From contig DGAG01000013.1 of assembly GCA_002382325.1 (NCBI GenBank), positions 1 through 43,362 on the forward strand: DNA of 43,362 bases. The letters run 5' to 3'. This document shows positions 16,528-24,946 of this stretch, in pieces. Position numbers and translations under genes: made by a program. Below the pieces are notes generated by a model. The model searched no databases. It worked only from the letters and a program-made list of their open reading frames with translations, and was not told the DNA's origin. Source of the stretch: Epsilonproteobacteria bacterium UBA4036. Lineage in GTDB: Bacteria > Campylobacterota > Campylobacteria > Campylobacterales > Arcobacteraceae. Position 1 is the stretch's first letter. Each line of letters opens with the position of its first letter.

Positions 16528-17601
16528 ATTAAATACTAATATATTTTTAACATCAATAAAAAATGTTTTATTTAAATATTCTATAATATCTTTTTCTCGA
16601 CCAAGAACAGTAATAATGATTTTATTATATTTTATATCTTGGATACATTGAGGGGGGTACACAGGTATTGATAAAGAGTTTTGATTTAAATCATTTTGGT
16701 CAATAATTCCTATTATTTTTTTAGAATCTATATTTAACAACATCCTAGAAACTGTTCCATTCCCATAAAAAAGAAGATTCTCATTATTTTCAACAAATTC
16801 TAAATATTGTTCAGTTATTTTATTCAATTGTTTTGAAAAAAGTAAATTATTTCCTTCTTTAATCTCTTTGGGCTGATTATAATAAAAAAATTTCTTAAAA
16901 AAAGCAAGCTCCTTTAAATTAGTTTTATAGGGCTTATATTTAATCATTAAAAATAAAATTTCTAAATATGCTTCTATATTATTTTCATCACTGTATCCAC
17001 CTCTTAAATAATTTGAAATTGGACGATTAATCAGTTTAAAATTTTTATTATCTCTATAAAATCGCAACATTAAATCGTGGTCAGAGGCATATTTATATGC
17101 TAACGAATATTTATACTCTTTCATCAAAGAAAATTTAATAAGCATACTTTGATGCCCTGATGGCATACCATGCTCTTTTATCCCTTTAATGCCCGATGCC
17201 TTATTTAAAACTTTTTTGGAAGAATTTTCATAAACAGAATACCTGTCTCCCGTAATTAAATCAGTCTTTTCTTCTAAATGATTAATTAAATATGAAATAG
17301 TATCTTTAGAAACAAAACTGTCCCCTGCATTCATAAAATTTATCCATTCTCCCGTCGCTGCATCAATAGCTTTATTCATTGCATCATAAATACCACTATC
17401 TGGTTCACTAATCCAATAACTTAAATATTTTTCATATTTTTTAATAATATCTATCGTGCCATCACTGCTTCCACCATCAATAATAATATACTCAATATTA
17501 GGGTAATCTTGTTCTATAATACTCTTTATCGTTTGTTCTAAATATTTTTGGGCATTATAAGTCACCGTGACCACTGTAACTTTTGGATTATTTGTACTCA
17601 T
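16510..17601 (-). CDS. Family 2 glycosyltransferase with C-terminal Rossmann-like module
   Basis: A GT-A, GT2-family glycosyltransferase that would add a sugar from a nucleotide donor. The N-terminal 210 residues show VTVVTVTYNAQKYLEQTI, IDGGSSDGT, the SEPDSGIYDAMNKAI segment typical of WcaA-like enzymes, and NAGDSF. The last ~90 residues (from LLFYGNGTVSRML) are the recurrent Rossmann-like module. I place the start at 17601 (MSTNNPK), overlapping the fcl stop by 14 bp; an ATG at 17616 would add five residues. It is the last gene of the 20-gene minus-strand operon, next to the GDP-fucose genes. Donor and acceptor are not known. Confidence 0.85.
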   Translation of the reverse strand: MSTNNPKVTVVTVTYNAQKYLEQTIKSIIEQDYPNIEYIIIDGGSSDGTIDIIKKYEKYLSYWISEPDSGIYDAMNKAIDAATGEWINFMNAGDSFVSKDTISYLINHLEEKTDLITGDRYSVYENSSKKVLNKASGIKGIKEHGMPSGHQSMLIKFSLMKEYKYSLAYKYASDHDLMLRFYRDNKNFKLINRPISNYLRGGYSDENNIEAYLEILFLMIKYKPYKTNLKELAFFKKFFYYNQPKEIKEGNNLLFSKQLNKITEQYLEFVENNENLLFYGNGTVSRMLLNIDSKKIIGIIDQNDLNQNSLSIPVYPPQCIQDIKYNKIIITVLGREKDIIEYLNKTFFIDVKNILVFNVAKKY

Positions 17602-18595
17602 TTTTATACCATTCATATATTTTTCTTATGCCTACGTCCAGTTCAACCTTATGTTTCCAACCTAAAGTATGAAGCTTTGATACATTGGTTAATTTTTCTA
17701 AAGTTCCATCAGGTTTATTGGTATTAAATTTCAGTTCACCGTTAAATCCTATGATTCTTTTCATAAGCTCTGCAAGTTCTTTAATGGAAATATCACTTCC
17801 AGTTCCAATATTAAGATGTGTATTTGTTATTTGTATATTGGTATATTGATTATTGGTTATTGGCTCACATCCACCACTAGTACACGAATTAACTACATCT
17901 TTGAAATTAATTTGTTCCATTATGTATACACATGCATCTGCCATATCTTCACTGTACATAAATTCTCTTCTTGGTTTACCACTTCCCCAAATTTCAACTT
18001 CAGTTAGATTATTTATTTTTGCATCATGGATTTTTCGTATCAAAGCAGGTATTACATGTGAGTTTTCTAAATCAAAATTATCGTTTGGTCCATAGAGGTT
18101 TGTTGGCATTACAGATATAAAGTTTGTACCATATTGTAAATTATAACTTTCACACATTTTTATCCCTGCAATTTTTGCTATAGCATACGGTTCATTGGTA
18201 TATTCCAAAGGACTGGTTAATAAACACTCTTCACTCATAGGTTGTGGGGCATTTTTGGGGTATATACAGGTACTTCCTAAAAACAGAAGTTTTTTAACAT
18301 TATGAATATAGCTTTGATGTATCACATTATTTTGGATTTGTAAGTTTTCATAAATAAAATCAGCTCTGTACGTATTATTTGCAACAATTCCACCTACTTT
18401 GGCAGCGGCTAAAATGACATATTCAGGTTTCTGTTTTGCAAAAAACTCTTCCACTGCTTTTTGATTGATTAAGTCAAGTTCTTGGTGTGTTTTGTAGATT
18501 AAATTTGTGTACCCTTTTTCTTGAAGATTTTTGACTATTGCCGAACCGACTAATCCTCTATGACCTGCTACATAAATTTTACTGTTTTTATTCAT
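17588..18595 (-). CDS. fcl: GDP-L-fucose synthase, with repeat-derived insertion
   Basis: Fcl (WcaG) epimerises and reduces GDP-4-keto-6-deoxy-D-mannose to GDP-L-fucose with NADPH. The 335-residue protein has GHRGLVGS (11-18), LAAAKVGGI, GSTCIYP, the YAIAK catalytic pair and a C-terminal KPDGT segment. It is about 14 residues longer than E. coli WcaG at one place, just before NIGTGSD. The extra residues (ITNNQYTNIQITNT) are encoded by a 7-8 bp repeat array (17822-17865). It is not a frameshift, since both sides stay in frame. The array lies in a variable loop before the C-terminal substrate-binding part, so the enzyme may tolerate it. It is preceded by gmd and followed by a GT2 gene. Confidence 0.95.
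   Translation of the reverse strand: MNKNSKIYVAGHRGLVGSAIVKNLQEKGYTNLIYKTHQELDLINQKAVEEFFAKQKPEYVILAAAKVGGIVANNTYRADFIYENLQIQNNVIHQSYIHNVKKLLFLGSTCIYPKNAPQPMSEECLLTSPLEYTNEPYAIAKIAGIKMCESYNLQYGTNFISVMPTNLYGPNDNFDLENSHVIPALIRKIHDAKINNLTEVEIWGSGKPRREFMYSEDMADACVYIMEQINFKDVVNSCTSGGCEPITNNQYTNIQITNTHLNIGTGSDISIKELAELMKRIIGFNGELKFNTNKPDGTLEKLTNVSKLHTLGWKHKVELDVGIRKIYEWYKNEYK
17822..17865 (-). repeat. In-frame short tandem repeat array in fcl (type C)
   Basis: Six imperfect units beginning at 17822, 17829, 17837, 17845, 17852 and 17859. On the plus strand the consensus is ATTKGTT with an extra base in some units (7 or 8 bp). The same unit type occurs in manC at 20605-20641. In the fcl frame it encodes Asn/Thr/Gln/Ile-rich sequence. 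Confidence 0.8.
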
Positions 18596-18601
18596 AGTAT
18601 A

Positions 18602-19747
18602 TTACTCAAAATAACTCATAATTTTATAGCCACCATCTTTTAGGTACTGATCTTTAGTCATAAGCTTAAGATCTGATTTCATCATATCATTGACTAAATC
18701 TTGAAGGTTAAATTCTCTTTTCCATCCTAATTTTTGTTCTGCTTTACTTGGATCACCCAAAAGCAAATCAACCTCAGTTGGTCTAAAATAACGGCTGTCA
18801 ACTTCAACAACTGTAGTGTTCAGTGCTAAGTGTTCCATGTTCAGACCTAATGATTTCGTTTTGCATTCATCTATTGAGTCAATTATTCCCTTCTCATCAA
18901 CTCCAACACCTTCAAATCGTAAATGAATTCCCGCATATTCAAAACTGAGTTTTACAAAATCTCTTACCGTTGTTGTCTGTCCCGTTGCAATAACCCAATC
19001 TTCTGGTTCTTGGGCTTGAAGAATCATCCACATCATTCTCACATAATCTTTTGCATGCCCCCAATCTCTTTTTGCATCTAAGTTACCTAAATACAATTTA
19101 TCTTGCAATCCTAAAGCAATTTTAGAAGCGGCTCGTGTGATTTTTCTTGTAACAAAGGTTTCTCCTCTTATAGGAGATTCATGGTTAAATAAAATCCCAT
19201 TACACGCAAACATCCCATACGCTTCTCTGTAGTTTACGGTTATCCAATACGCATACATTTTAGCAACCGCATACGGACTTCTGGGATAAAAAGGTGTAGT
19301 TTCACTTTGTGGTGTCTCTTGAACTTTTCCATACAGTTCTGAAGTTGAAGCTTGATATATTTTTGTTTTCTTTGTTAAGCCTAATAATTTGACGGCTTCA
19401 AGGATTCTAAGTGTTCCTGTTCCATCGGCATTGGCAACATATTCAGGTGTTTCAAAAGAGACATGAACATGAGACATGGCTGCAAGATTATAGATTTCAT
19501 CAGGTTGTACCTCTTGAATGATTCTTGTTAAATTCATAGAATCTGTCATATCTCCATAATGTAAAATAAAATTCCTATTTTCTACATGAGGATCTTCATA
19601 CAGATGATCAATTCTATCAGTGTTAAACAAAGAACTTCTTCTTTTTATTCCATGGACAACATACCCTTTTTTAAGTAAAAATTCTGCTAAATAGCTTCCA
19701 TCTTGTCCTGTTATTCCTGTAATTAAAGCTACTTTTTTATTTTCCAT
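18602..19747 (-). CDS. gmd: GDP-mannose 4,6-dehydratase
   Basis: Gmd converts GDP-D-mannose to GDP-4-keto-6-deoxy-D-mannose, the branch point for GDP-L-fucose (by Fcl) and GDP-perosamine-type amino sugars. The 381-residue SDR-family protein has GITGQDGSYLAEFLL near the N-terminus, STSELYGKVQETPQ and the YAVAKMYAYW catalytic segment, followed by GHAKDYV and the C-terminal RPTEVDLLLGDPSKA, all characteristic of Gmd. It lies 5 bp after manC and 6 bp before fcl, a normal operon order. No repeat insertions are seen in it, unlike both flanking genes. Confidence 0.98.
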   Translation of the reverse strand: MENKKVALITGITGQDGSYLAEFLLKKGYVVHGIKRRSSLFNTDRIDHLYEDPHVENRNFILHYGDMTDSMNLTRIIQEVQPDEIYNLAAMSHVHVSFETPEYVANADGTGTLRILEAVKLLGLTKKTKIYQASTSELYGKVQETPQSETTPFYPRSPYAVAKMYAYWITVNYREAYGMFACNGILFNHESPIRGETFVTRKITRAASKIALGLQDKLYLGNLDAKRDWGHAKDYVRMMWMILQAQEPEDWVIATGQTTTVRDFVKLSFEYAGIHLRFEGVGVDEKGIIDSIDECKTKSLGLNMEHLALNTTVVEVDSRYFRPTEVDLLLGDPSKAEQKLGWKREFNLQDLVNDMMKSDLKLMTKDQYLKDGGYKIMSYFE

Positions 19748-19752
19748 CTATT

Positions 19753-21204
19753 TTAATTTTCTCCTCGTTTGAAATCATCATCCAATCTTACTATATCATC
19801 TTCCCCTGTATATTCACCTACTTGTGCTTCAATAATTATCAATGGAAGTTTTCCTTGATTTTCAAGTCGATGAACTTGCCCTGCTTTAATATATGTTGAT
19901 TCATTTGGATTAAGTATAAATATATGATTTTCAATTGTTACTGTTGCACATCCAGATACAACAATCCAATGTTCATTTCTATGAAAATGTTTTTGTAAAC
20001 TTAGTCTGCATCCCGCTTTTACTTCTATTCGTTTTATTTTATATCCTGGACTGTCTTCTAAAACTGTATAAGTTCCCCAAGGTCGATGGCCTGTAAGATG
20101 GATATTCGTAAGTGGTGAGTGGTGAGTAGTGAGTTGTTGAACTACTTTTTTGACTTTTTGGGAACTTCCTTTTTTACTTATAAGCAGTGCATCTCCTGTA
20201 TCTATTACGATTGTATCTTCTATATCTACTGTTGCAATTTTTCGCCCATTTCCATAGATTAAATTATTTTTAGAATCTATAGAAATGTGATTTTTATTTA
20301 GCGTATTGTTATTTTCATCTTTTGGAAATTCTTCATATAAAGCATCAAAACTTCCTACATCTGACCAATCAATATTAGAGGGGATAACTTTGACTTTATT
20401 TGATTTTTCCATTACGGCATAGTCAATTGAATCCGAAGGAATTGCTTCCATTAAAGAATATTGAATTCTTAATGTTGAATGTTGAATTTTTTTATTTTCA
20501 AACGCAACTTTAGAAGTTTTATATATTTCAGGTGAATATTTTTCTAACTCATCTAAAAATACCCCTGCTTTAAAGCAAAACATTCCCGAGTTCCACAAAT
20601 AGTAATTTGTTGATTGGTTATTTGTATATTGGATATTTGTTTCTAAGTATTTTTCAGCCATTTCTAAACTTGGTTTTTCATGAAACTTCAAAACATTCAT
20701 ACCATTAACTAATAACGATTCACCATTAATAGGCTCAGCCTGAATATATCCAAATCCTGTTTCAGCAAACGTTGGTGTTATCCCGAATGTTACAAGATAA
20801 TTTTTTTGTGCAAATTCTTTTGCTTTTTGAATAACTTTTTGATATTCCTCTTCATTTTTAACCAAATGATCGCTTGGAGTTACCAACACGATTTCTTCTG
20901 GGTCAAGTGCCATACATGCTAATGCAATTGCAGGTGCAGTGTTTCGCCCTATTGGTTCAAGTAAATAGTGAGTGGTAAGTTGTGAGTGGTGAGTGGTGAG
21001 CTCTTCAAGTTGATCTTGGGCTAAAAAGTATTGTTCAGTGTTGGATACAATAAATTGTTTTTCACACACTTTAGCATTTCGTTCAACAGTAAGTTGAAAC
21101 AGTGATTGACCATCAAATAATTTTACAAACTGTTTTGGCATAAGTGTACGGCTTATTGGCCAAAGTCTTGTTCCACTTCCTCCACATAAAATTATGTTAG
21201 TCAT
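19753..21204 (-). CDS. manC: Mannose-1-phosphate guanylyltransferase (type II, with cupin domain), repeat-invaded
   Basis: This enzyme makes GDP-D-mannose from mannose-1-phosphate and GTP; type II proteins also carry a phosphomannose isomerase cupin domain. The nucleotidyltransferase part (about 1-340) has CGGSGTRLWPISR, PKQF, EPIGRNTAPAIAL, FHEKPS and WNSGMF; the C-terminal part (about 365-483) has the cupin sequence with HFHRNEHW. It is 483 residues, somewhat longer than E. coli CpsB. Four loops are written in short tandem repeat sequence: 20960-21001 (LTTHHSQLTTH), 20605-20641, 20453-20487 and 20107-20134. Two of these lengthen the protein compared with E. coli and two replace loop sequence at about equal length. 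All catalytic motifs are intact, so it is probably active. Confidence 0.96.
   Translation of the reverse strand: MTNIILCGGSGTRLWPISRTLMPKQFVKLFDGQSLFQLTVERNAKVCEKQFIVSNTEQYFLAQDQLEELTTHHSQLTTHYLLEPIGRNTAPAIALACMALDPEEIVLVTPSDHLVKNEEEYQKVIQKAKEFAQKNYLVTFGITPTFAETGFGYIQAEPINGESLLVNGMNVLKFHEKPSLEMAEKYLETNIQYTNNQSTNYYLWNSGMFCFKAGVFLDELEKYSPEIYKTSKVAFENKKIQHSTLRIQYSLMEAIPSDSIDYAVMEKSNKVKVIPSNIDWSDVGSFDALYEEFPKDENNNTLNKNHISIDSKNNLIYGNGRKIATVDIEDTIVIDTGDALLISKKGSSQKVKKVVQQLTTHHSPLTNIHLTGHRPWGTYTVLEDSPGYKIKRIEVKAGCRLSLQKHFHRNEHWIVVSGCATVTIENHIFILNPNESTYIKAGQVHRLENQGKLPLIIIEAQVGEYTGEDDIVRLDDDFKRGEN
20107..20134 (-). repeat. Heptamer array in manC, type A
   Basis: Four 7-bp units read on the plus strand as CGTAAGT, GGTGAGT, GGTGAGT and AGTGAGT. 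They encode LTTHHSPLTN in ManC, in the linker before the cupin domain. Confidence 0.85.
20453..20487 (-). repeat. Heptamer array in manC, type B
   Basis: Five 7-bp units on the plus strand: AAAGAAT, ATTGAAT, TCTTAAT, GTTGAAT and GTTGAAT. The consensus is GTTGAAT. They encode KIQHSTLRIQYS in ManC. Confidence 0.8.
20605..20641 (-). repeat. 7-8 bp repeat array in manC, type C
   Basis: Units start at 20605, 20613, 20620, 20628 and 20635 and alternate ATTTGT-type (8 bp) and ATTGG-type (7 bp), a 15-bp double period. In ManC they encode NIQYTNNQSTN just before YLWNSGMF, adding about ten residues compared with E. coli. Confidence 0.8.
20960..21001 (-). repeat. Heptamer array in manC, type A
   Basis: Six 7-bp units on the plus strand: AGTAAAT, AGTGAGT, GGTAAGT, TGTGAGT, GGTGAGT and GGTGAGC. 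Total 42 bp, so the frame is kept. They encode LTTHHSQLTTHYL in ManC just before the conserved EPIGRNTAP. Confidence 0.88.
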
Positions 21205-21205
21205 T

Positions 21206-22663
21206 TTAAAGTTCCAATATAATAATTTTTTCTTTATCTACAGTTAACTCTTCAACCAAATATTTTATTATTTCTTCTTCTCTTCCCAAAACAGATATAA
21301 TGATTTTGTCATATTGCATATTAGACAAATTCGTCGGATGATACACTTCCCCTTTTTTAATCTCTTTGGAAATATTTGTACTTTTTTGATCAATAAAAGC
21401 AAGACTATTTTCCCGCATAAAAGAATAGATCATTTTTCCAATAGTACCGTACCCATATATGATACATTGATACTTTTTTTGCTCATATTGTAACTCTATA
21501 GCTTTTTCTATTTTTCTTTCAAAAGATGTTAGTTTTTTCCCCGGTAATACAGAAGCTCCCCAACATCTTCTTTTTTGCTCAAAGTTATTTAATATTGATA
21601 AAAATTCATCTGTAAAATCTTTATCAGTCCATCGGTTTAATAGACTTTTCCCTCTTGCAATTTTTTCTTTTACAATGGGTGAATGCTTTAATATCTCTAT
21701 TAAACTATTGACCAATGAATTTGGCTGATTAAGATCAAGCAAAAATGCTGCATCTTCAACTTGTTCTCTTAAACCATCTAAATCGGAGTAACATACGGGA
21801 ACCTCATATAAAAAAGCTTCTAAAGGAGGGATATTTGTTGGTCCAAAGTAGGTTGGCATGACAAGGGCTAAACTATTCTTATATAAACTTGGGATTTCAT
21901 TATTTTCAACAAACCCAAGATAATGAATCTGTTTTTCTATATGATATTTTTGGGCTGTATTTAAAATATAATTTAAATTGCCATAATCTTTTCCTGTAAA
22001 TACAACATCGATTATCACAGAGTGTGTTTCTTTTAAAATCTTGATTGCATCCAAAATATAAATATGATTCTTATGTGCCCAAAATTGTGCAGGATAAAAA
22101 ATGTATGGATTTTTGATAGTATACTTTTTATGAATATCTAGCGATACATCATCATAAAAATTAATTCTTGGCAAAAACTTTAAAATGTGAATTCGTTTTT
22201 CATCAAGTCCATATCTTTTTATAAGATTTGTTTGGCTTAACTTAGAATCTACAATAACCGCAACGGCTTTTTTTAAACCATTTCCGGCATAAAGTTTCTC
22301 TCTTTTTTCAAACTCATGGTTAAGTCTCACTTCCGGAAATTCTAAAAAGTCTCTATGACATAAATCCCAAACAGTAATAATATAAGGCAAATTAATTAAT
22401 TCTAAACATAACGCAGTTGGATTTAGAAAATAGATTAAATCAATATGATAGGACAATATCAATACCTCTTCTAATTTATCTTTTTTTATTTGAAGAACAT
22501 TAATTCCACATTTTTTGTACTCTTCTATAATATCAACATTGAGAGTAAAAAACTTTATATTGTATTTGTTAATCTTTTGATTCAGCAAAGAAGTAATTTT
22601 AAGCTCATACTGAAATCCCCCTCCTGAAGTTAAACTTGAACTTAAAAATACAGCAATATTCAT
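21206..22663 (-). CDS. Family 4-like glycosyltransferase with C-terminal Rossmann-like module
   Basis: A retaining GT-B glycosyltransferase of GT4 type (485 residues). The N-terminus is MNIAVFLSSSLTSGGGFQYE; the C-terminal donor domain has FYPAQFWAHKNH, LGFVENNEIPSLYKNS and the E-x7-E-like FGPTNIPPLEAF. The final ~85 residues (from CIIYGYGTIGKMIYSF) are the shared Rossmann-like module, most like the one in the GT2 protein at 16510-17601 (both contain ISVLGRE or ITVLGRE). I chose ATG 22663, overlapping the previous stop as ATGA; an upstream in-frame ATG at 22687 would add eight residues. Located between the GDP-sugar genes and a methyltransferase, it may use a GDP-sugar; not demonstrable here. 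Confidence 0.85.
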   Translation of the reverse strand: MNIAVFLSSSLTSGGGFQYELKITSLLNQKINKYNIKFFTLNVDIIEEYKKCGINVLQIKKDKLEEVLILSYHIDLIYFLNPTALCLELINLPYIITVWDLCHRDFLEFPEVRLNHEFEKREKLYAGNGLKKAVAVIVDSKLSQTNLIKRYGLDEKRIHILKFLPRINFYDDVSLDIHKKYTIKNPYIFYPAQFWAHKNHIYILDAIKILKETHSVIIDVVFTGKDYGNLNYILNTAQKYHIEKQIHYLGFVENNEIPSLYKNSLALVMPTYFGPTNIPPLEAFLYEVPVCYSDLDGLREQVEDAAFLLDLNQPNSLVNSLIEILKHSPIVKEKIARGKSLLNRWTDKDFTDEFLSILNNFEQKRRCWGASVLPGKKLTSFERKIEKAIELQYEQKKYQCIIYGYGTIGKMIYSFMRENSLAFIDQKSTNISKEIKKGEVYHPTNLSNMQYDKIIISVLGREEEIIKYLVEELTVDKEKIIILEL

Positions 22664-23415
22664 TTTACAATCCATACCACATTCCAACTATTAAATTCAG
22701 GATTATTTTTACTCATCCATTCATATTTATTCATAATTGAGAAACCAACTCTTTGGCAAATAAGTTCCAATTCTGTATCAAAAAAATATCGCATGGGATG
22801 CAACTCTTTTTTTTGTATTATTTCATTTGAAATTTTATTTTCTATAAAAATATCATAATGAACATCAACCATATTACTTTGGGCATGTAAATGAGGTTCT
22901 GCAATGCGTGTTACTTTAAGATATTCATCTTCCAATCTTTTAACTCGAGTTTCGGGTAAATCTGTTAATACCGCGGGTCCATACCAAAAATCAAATATGA
23001 AAATTCCCCCTTGTTTTAAATGTTGTTTTGCCACTTCAAACGCTTGGATTAACGCTTCATTTGAATTTTGATAACTCATCACATGAAAAAGTGAAACAAC
23101 CACATCAAATTGTTGATTCAGGTTAAGTTCTTGAATATTTGAGTGCGTAAATTGCAGTTTATTTTGTTTATTGAGCGTTCTTGTTTGTGCGATTTTCAGC
23201 ATCTCATGGCTTAAATCTACACCATGAACATGGTATCCTTTTTCACAAAACAGTTCAGCATGTTTACCTGTTCCACAGCCTAAATCCAATAAAGTTTTTG
23301 CACTCTTAAGACTCGATTTTATCAGATTATCCACATAGTTTACTTCACCCATATAATCTTTATCACTGTAGAGTAAATCGTAGTATTGAGAATATAAACT
23401 GCCAAAAGAACTCAT
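22660..23415 (-). CDS. Class I SAM-dependent methyltransferase
   Basis: A 251-residue methyltransferase with the SAM motif LLDLGCGTGKHAELF, the acidic loop HGVDLSHEMLKIA and VVSLFHVMSYQNSN. It is related to methyltransferases that act on amino groups of nucleotide sugars. It overlaps by 4 bp (ATGA) with the perosamine-type aminotransferase upstream. N-methylation of a 4-amino-4,6-dideoxyhexose is therefore a reasonable guess. The C-terminal half (beta-rich HYDIFIENKISNE region, LELICQRVGF) also fits that group. It could instead methylate another sugar of the glycan. Confidence 0.8.
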   Translation of the reverse strand: MSSFGSLYSQYYDLLYSDKDYMGEVNYVDNLIKSSLKSAKTLLDLGCGTGKHAELFCEKGYHVHGVDLSHEMLKIAQTRTLNKQNKLQFTHSNIQELNLNQQFDVVVSLFHVMSYQNSNEALIQAFEVAKQHLKQGGIFIFDFWYGPAVLTDLPETRVKRLEDEYLKVTRIAEPHLHAQSNMVDVHYDIFIENKISNEIIQKKELHPMRYFFDTELELICQRVGFSIMNKYEWMSKNNPEFNSWNVVWIVK

Positions 23416-24518
23416 GCTAAAACCTTATGCAAAATATTCGATACTTCTTCGATGTCTTCTTGTGTTAATGCTAAGCCACTTGGAATATAAAACCCTTGTT
23501 CGTACAGTTTTTCACTGTTGGGCAAATGCGTATCTAAAAACAAGCCCATTTTATTAAATACAGGTTGCTGGTGCATTGGGTAAAAAAATGGTCGCGTACC
23601 AATTTTATATTGAGCTAATTCATCCATGATTTCTTTTGCACTTTTTTTATATTCATCTTTTAATGTAATGGCATAGACCCAATATATATTTTCACAATAC
23701 GATGTTTTTGGTATAGGCAAATTAATGGTATTAATATCTTTTAATAATTCATTATACCTATTCCCGATAACTCTTTTTTTATGAACAATCGCATCAATTT
23801 GTTCAAGCTGAGCAACGCCAAGAGCTGCTTGCATATTGGTCATACGATAATTCCATCCCAACTCTTCATGTACAAATCGGTTGGATGAAAAACAAAGATT
23901 TCGTAAACTTTTTGCTCGTTTATCAAGATGTTCATCATTGGTTAAAACCATTCCACCTTCACCTGTGGTGATGTGTTTATTGGGATAAAAGCTAAAAATA
24001 CTGATATCTCCAAAACTCCCACATTTTTTGCCTTTATACTCTTGTCCATGCATTTGCGCAGCATCTTCGATTATTTTCAAATTGTACTTCTTCGCCAAAG
24101 CAAGAATAGGGTCAATATCTACAGTTAACCCATAAATATGTACCATCATAATGGCTTTTGTTTTTGGCGTAATTTTAGCCTCAATTTCTTCTACATTCAT
24201 ATTAAACGTATGCACATCACTGTCAATGAGTACAGGTGAAATCCCTTGCATCACCAAAGATTGTGCACATGATATAATCGTAAAAGAGGGCATAATGACC
24301 TCATCACCTTTTTGAAGTTCTAATGCTTTAACCGCAATATCCAATGCCGCACTTCCATTGGCACATGCTGTTGCAAACTCTCTTCCCACATAAGCTGCCA
24401 TCTCTTTTTCAAAACGTTCTACAAAAGGACCTTCACTGCTTATCCAACCTGTGTCTATGCACTCATTTAGATATTTCTTTTCATTTCCATTGAGTAAAGG
24501 AGTGTTTACGGGAATCAT
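23412..24518 (-). CDS. DegT-family aminotransferase, probable GDP-perosamine synthase
   Basis: A PLP-dependent sugar aminotransferase of 368 residues. The N-terminal pattern IPVNTPLLNGNEKKYLNECIDTGWISSEG, read with breaks as IPVNTPLL...WISSEG, and IPSFTI-type PSFTIISCA follow GDP-perosamine synthase (RfbE/Per). The PLP lysine is K181 in FYPNKHITTGEGG, and EDAAQMHG (151-158) holds the cofactor aspartate. GDP-4-keto-6-deoxymannose, its expected substrate, is made by Gmd in the same operon, so the product would be GDP-4-amino-4,6-dideoxy-D-mannose. Other sugar aminotransferases look similar, so the substrate is likely rather than certain. It overlaps both neighbours by 4 bp. Confidence 0.85.
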   Translation of the reverse strand: MIPVNTPLLNGNEKKYLNECIDTGWISSEGPFVERFEKEMAAYVGREFATACANGSAALDIAVKALELQKGDEVIMPSFTIISCAQSLVMQGISPVLIDSDVHTFNMNVEEIEAKITPKTKAIMMVHIYGLTVDIDPILALAKKYNLKIIEDAAQMHGQEYKGKKCGSFGDISIFSFYPNKHITTGEGGMVLTNDEHLDKRAKSLRNLCFSSNRFVHEELGWNYRMTNMQAALGVAQLEQIDAIVHKKRVIGNRYNELLKDINTINLPIPKTSYCENIYWVYAITLKDEYKKSAKEIMDELAQYKIGTRPFFYPMHQQPVFNKMGLFLDTHLPNSEKLYEQGFYIPSGLALTQEDIEEVSNILHKVLA

Positions 24519-24946
24519 AATTTTATATCCAATTTATCTTGAAGAATATGTTCAAAACGTGTTTTGTCTTCATCGCCTAAATAAGGGCCTTGCTTAATTT
24601 CTATCATTTCCAAATCTTCTAAAACTTCAAAACCATGTCCCCCACTTGCCAATAAAATAACATCTCCACTTTCTAAAATTGTACTTTCTAAATAAGTTTG
24701 TTCTTGTGTGTAAAAATCAACTCTAAGTTTTCCTTTTCTTATGACTAAAACTTCTTGAGTCAAGTGAACATCTCGGGTGACTTTATTATGAACATGGGCA
24801 TCAATCTTTTTACCCTTTTTGTGAGACATATATGCCAATTGTTGAGAATAATCATTGGGAGTAAAAAATTCAACACCCTCTTTTTGGTAATTGTTTTTGA
24901 TGATAATGGCAAGTTGTTGATTATGATAAACTATTGTTTTAATCAT
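24515..24946 (-). CDS. Cupin-fold protein of polysaccharide clusters
   Basis: A 143-residue single-domain cupin. HVHNKVTRDVHLTQEVLVI and GHGFEVLEDLEMIEIKQGPY give the two cupin motifs with several possible metal-binding histidines. Small cupins of this kind occur often in O-antigen and flagellar-glycan clusters, some as sugar isomerases (FdtA/WxcM relatives) and many without assigned function. Here it lies between the UDP-xylose synthase and the perosamine-type aminotransferase and overlaps both (8 bp and 4 bp). An isomerase role on a nucleotide-keto sugar is possible, but the sequence alone does not show it. Confidence 0.75.
   Translation of the reverse strand: MIKTIVYHNQQLAIIIKNNYQKEGVEFFTPNDYSQQLAYMSHKKGKKIDAHVHNKVTRDVHLTQEVLVIRKGKLRVDFYTQEQTYLESTILESGDVILLASGGHGFEVLEDLEMIEIKQGPYLGDEDKTRFEHILQDKLDIKL

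Noticed and set aside
17822..21001. CRISPR array or frameshifted pseudogenes at the repeats in fcl and manC
   Set aside because: Units are 7-8 bp without spacers, and the reading frame and all catalytic motifs continue on both sides.
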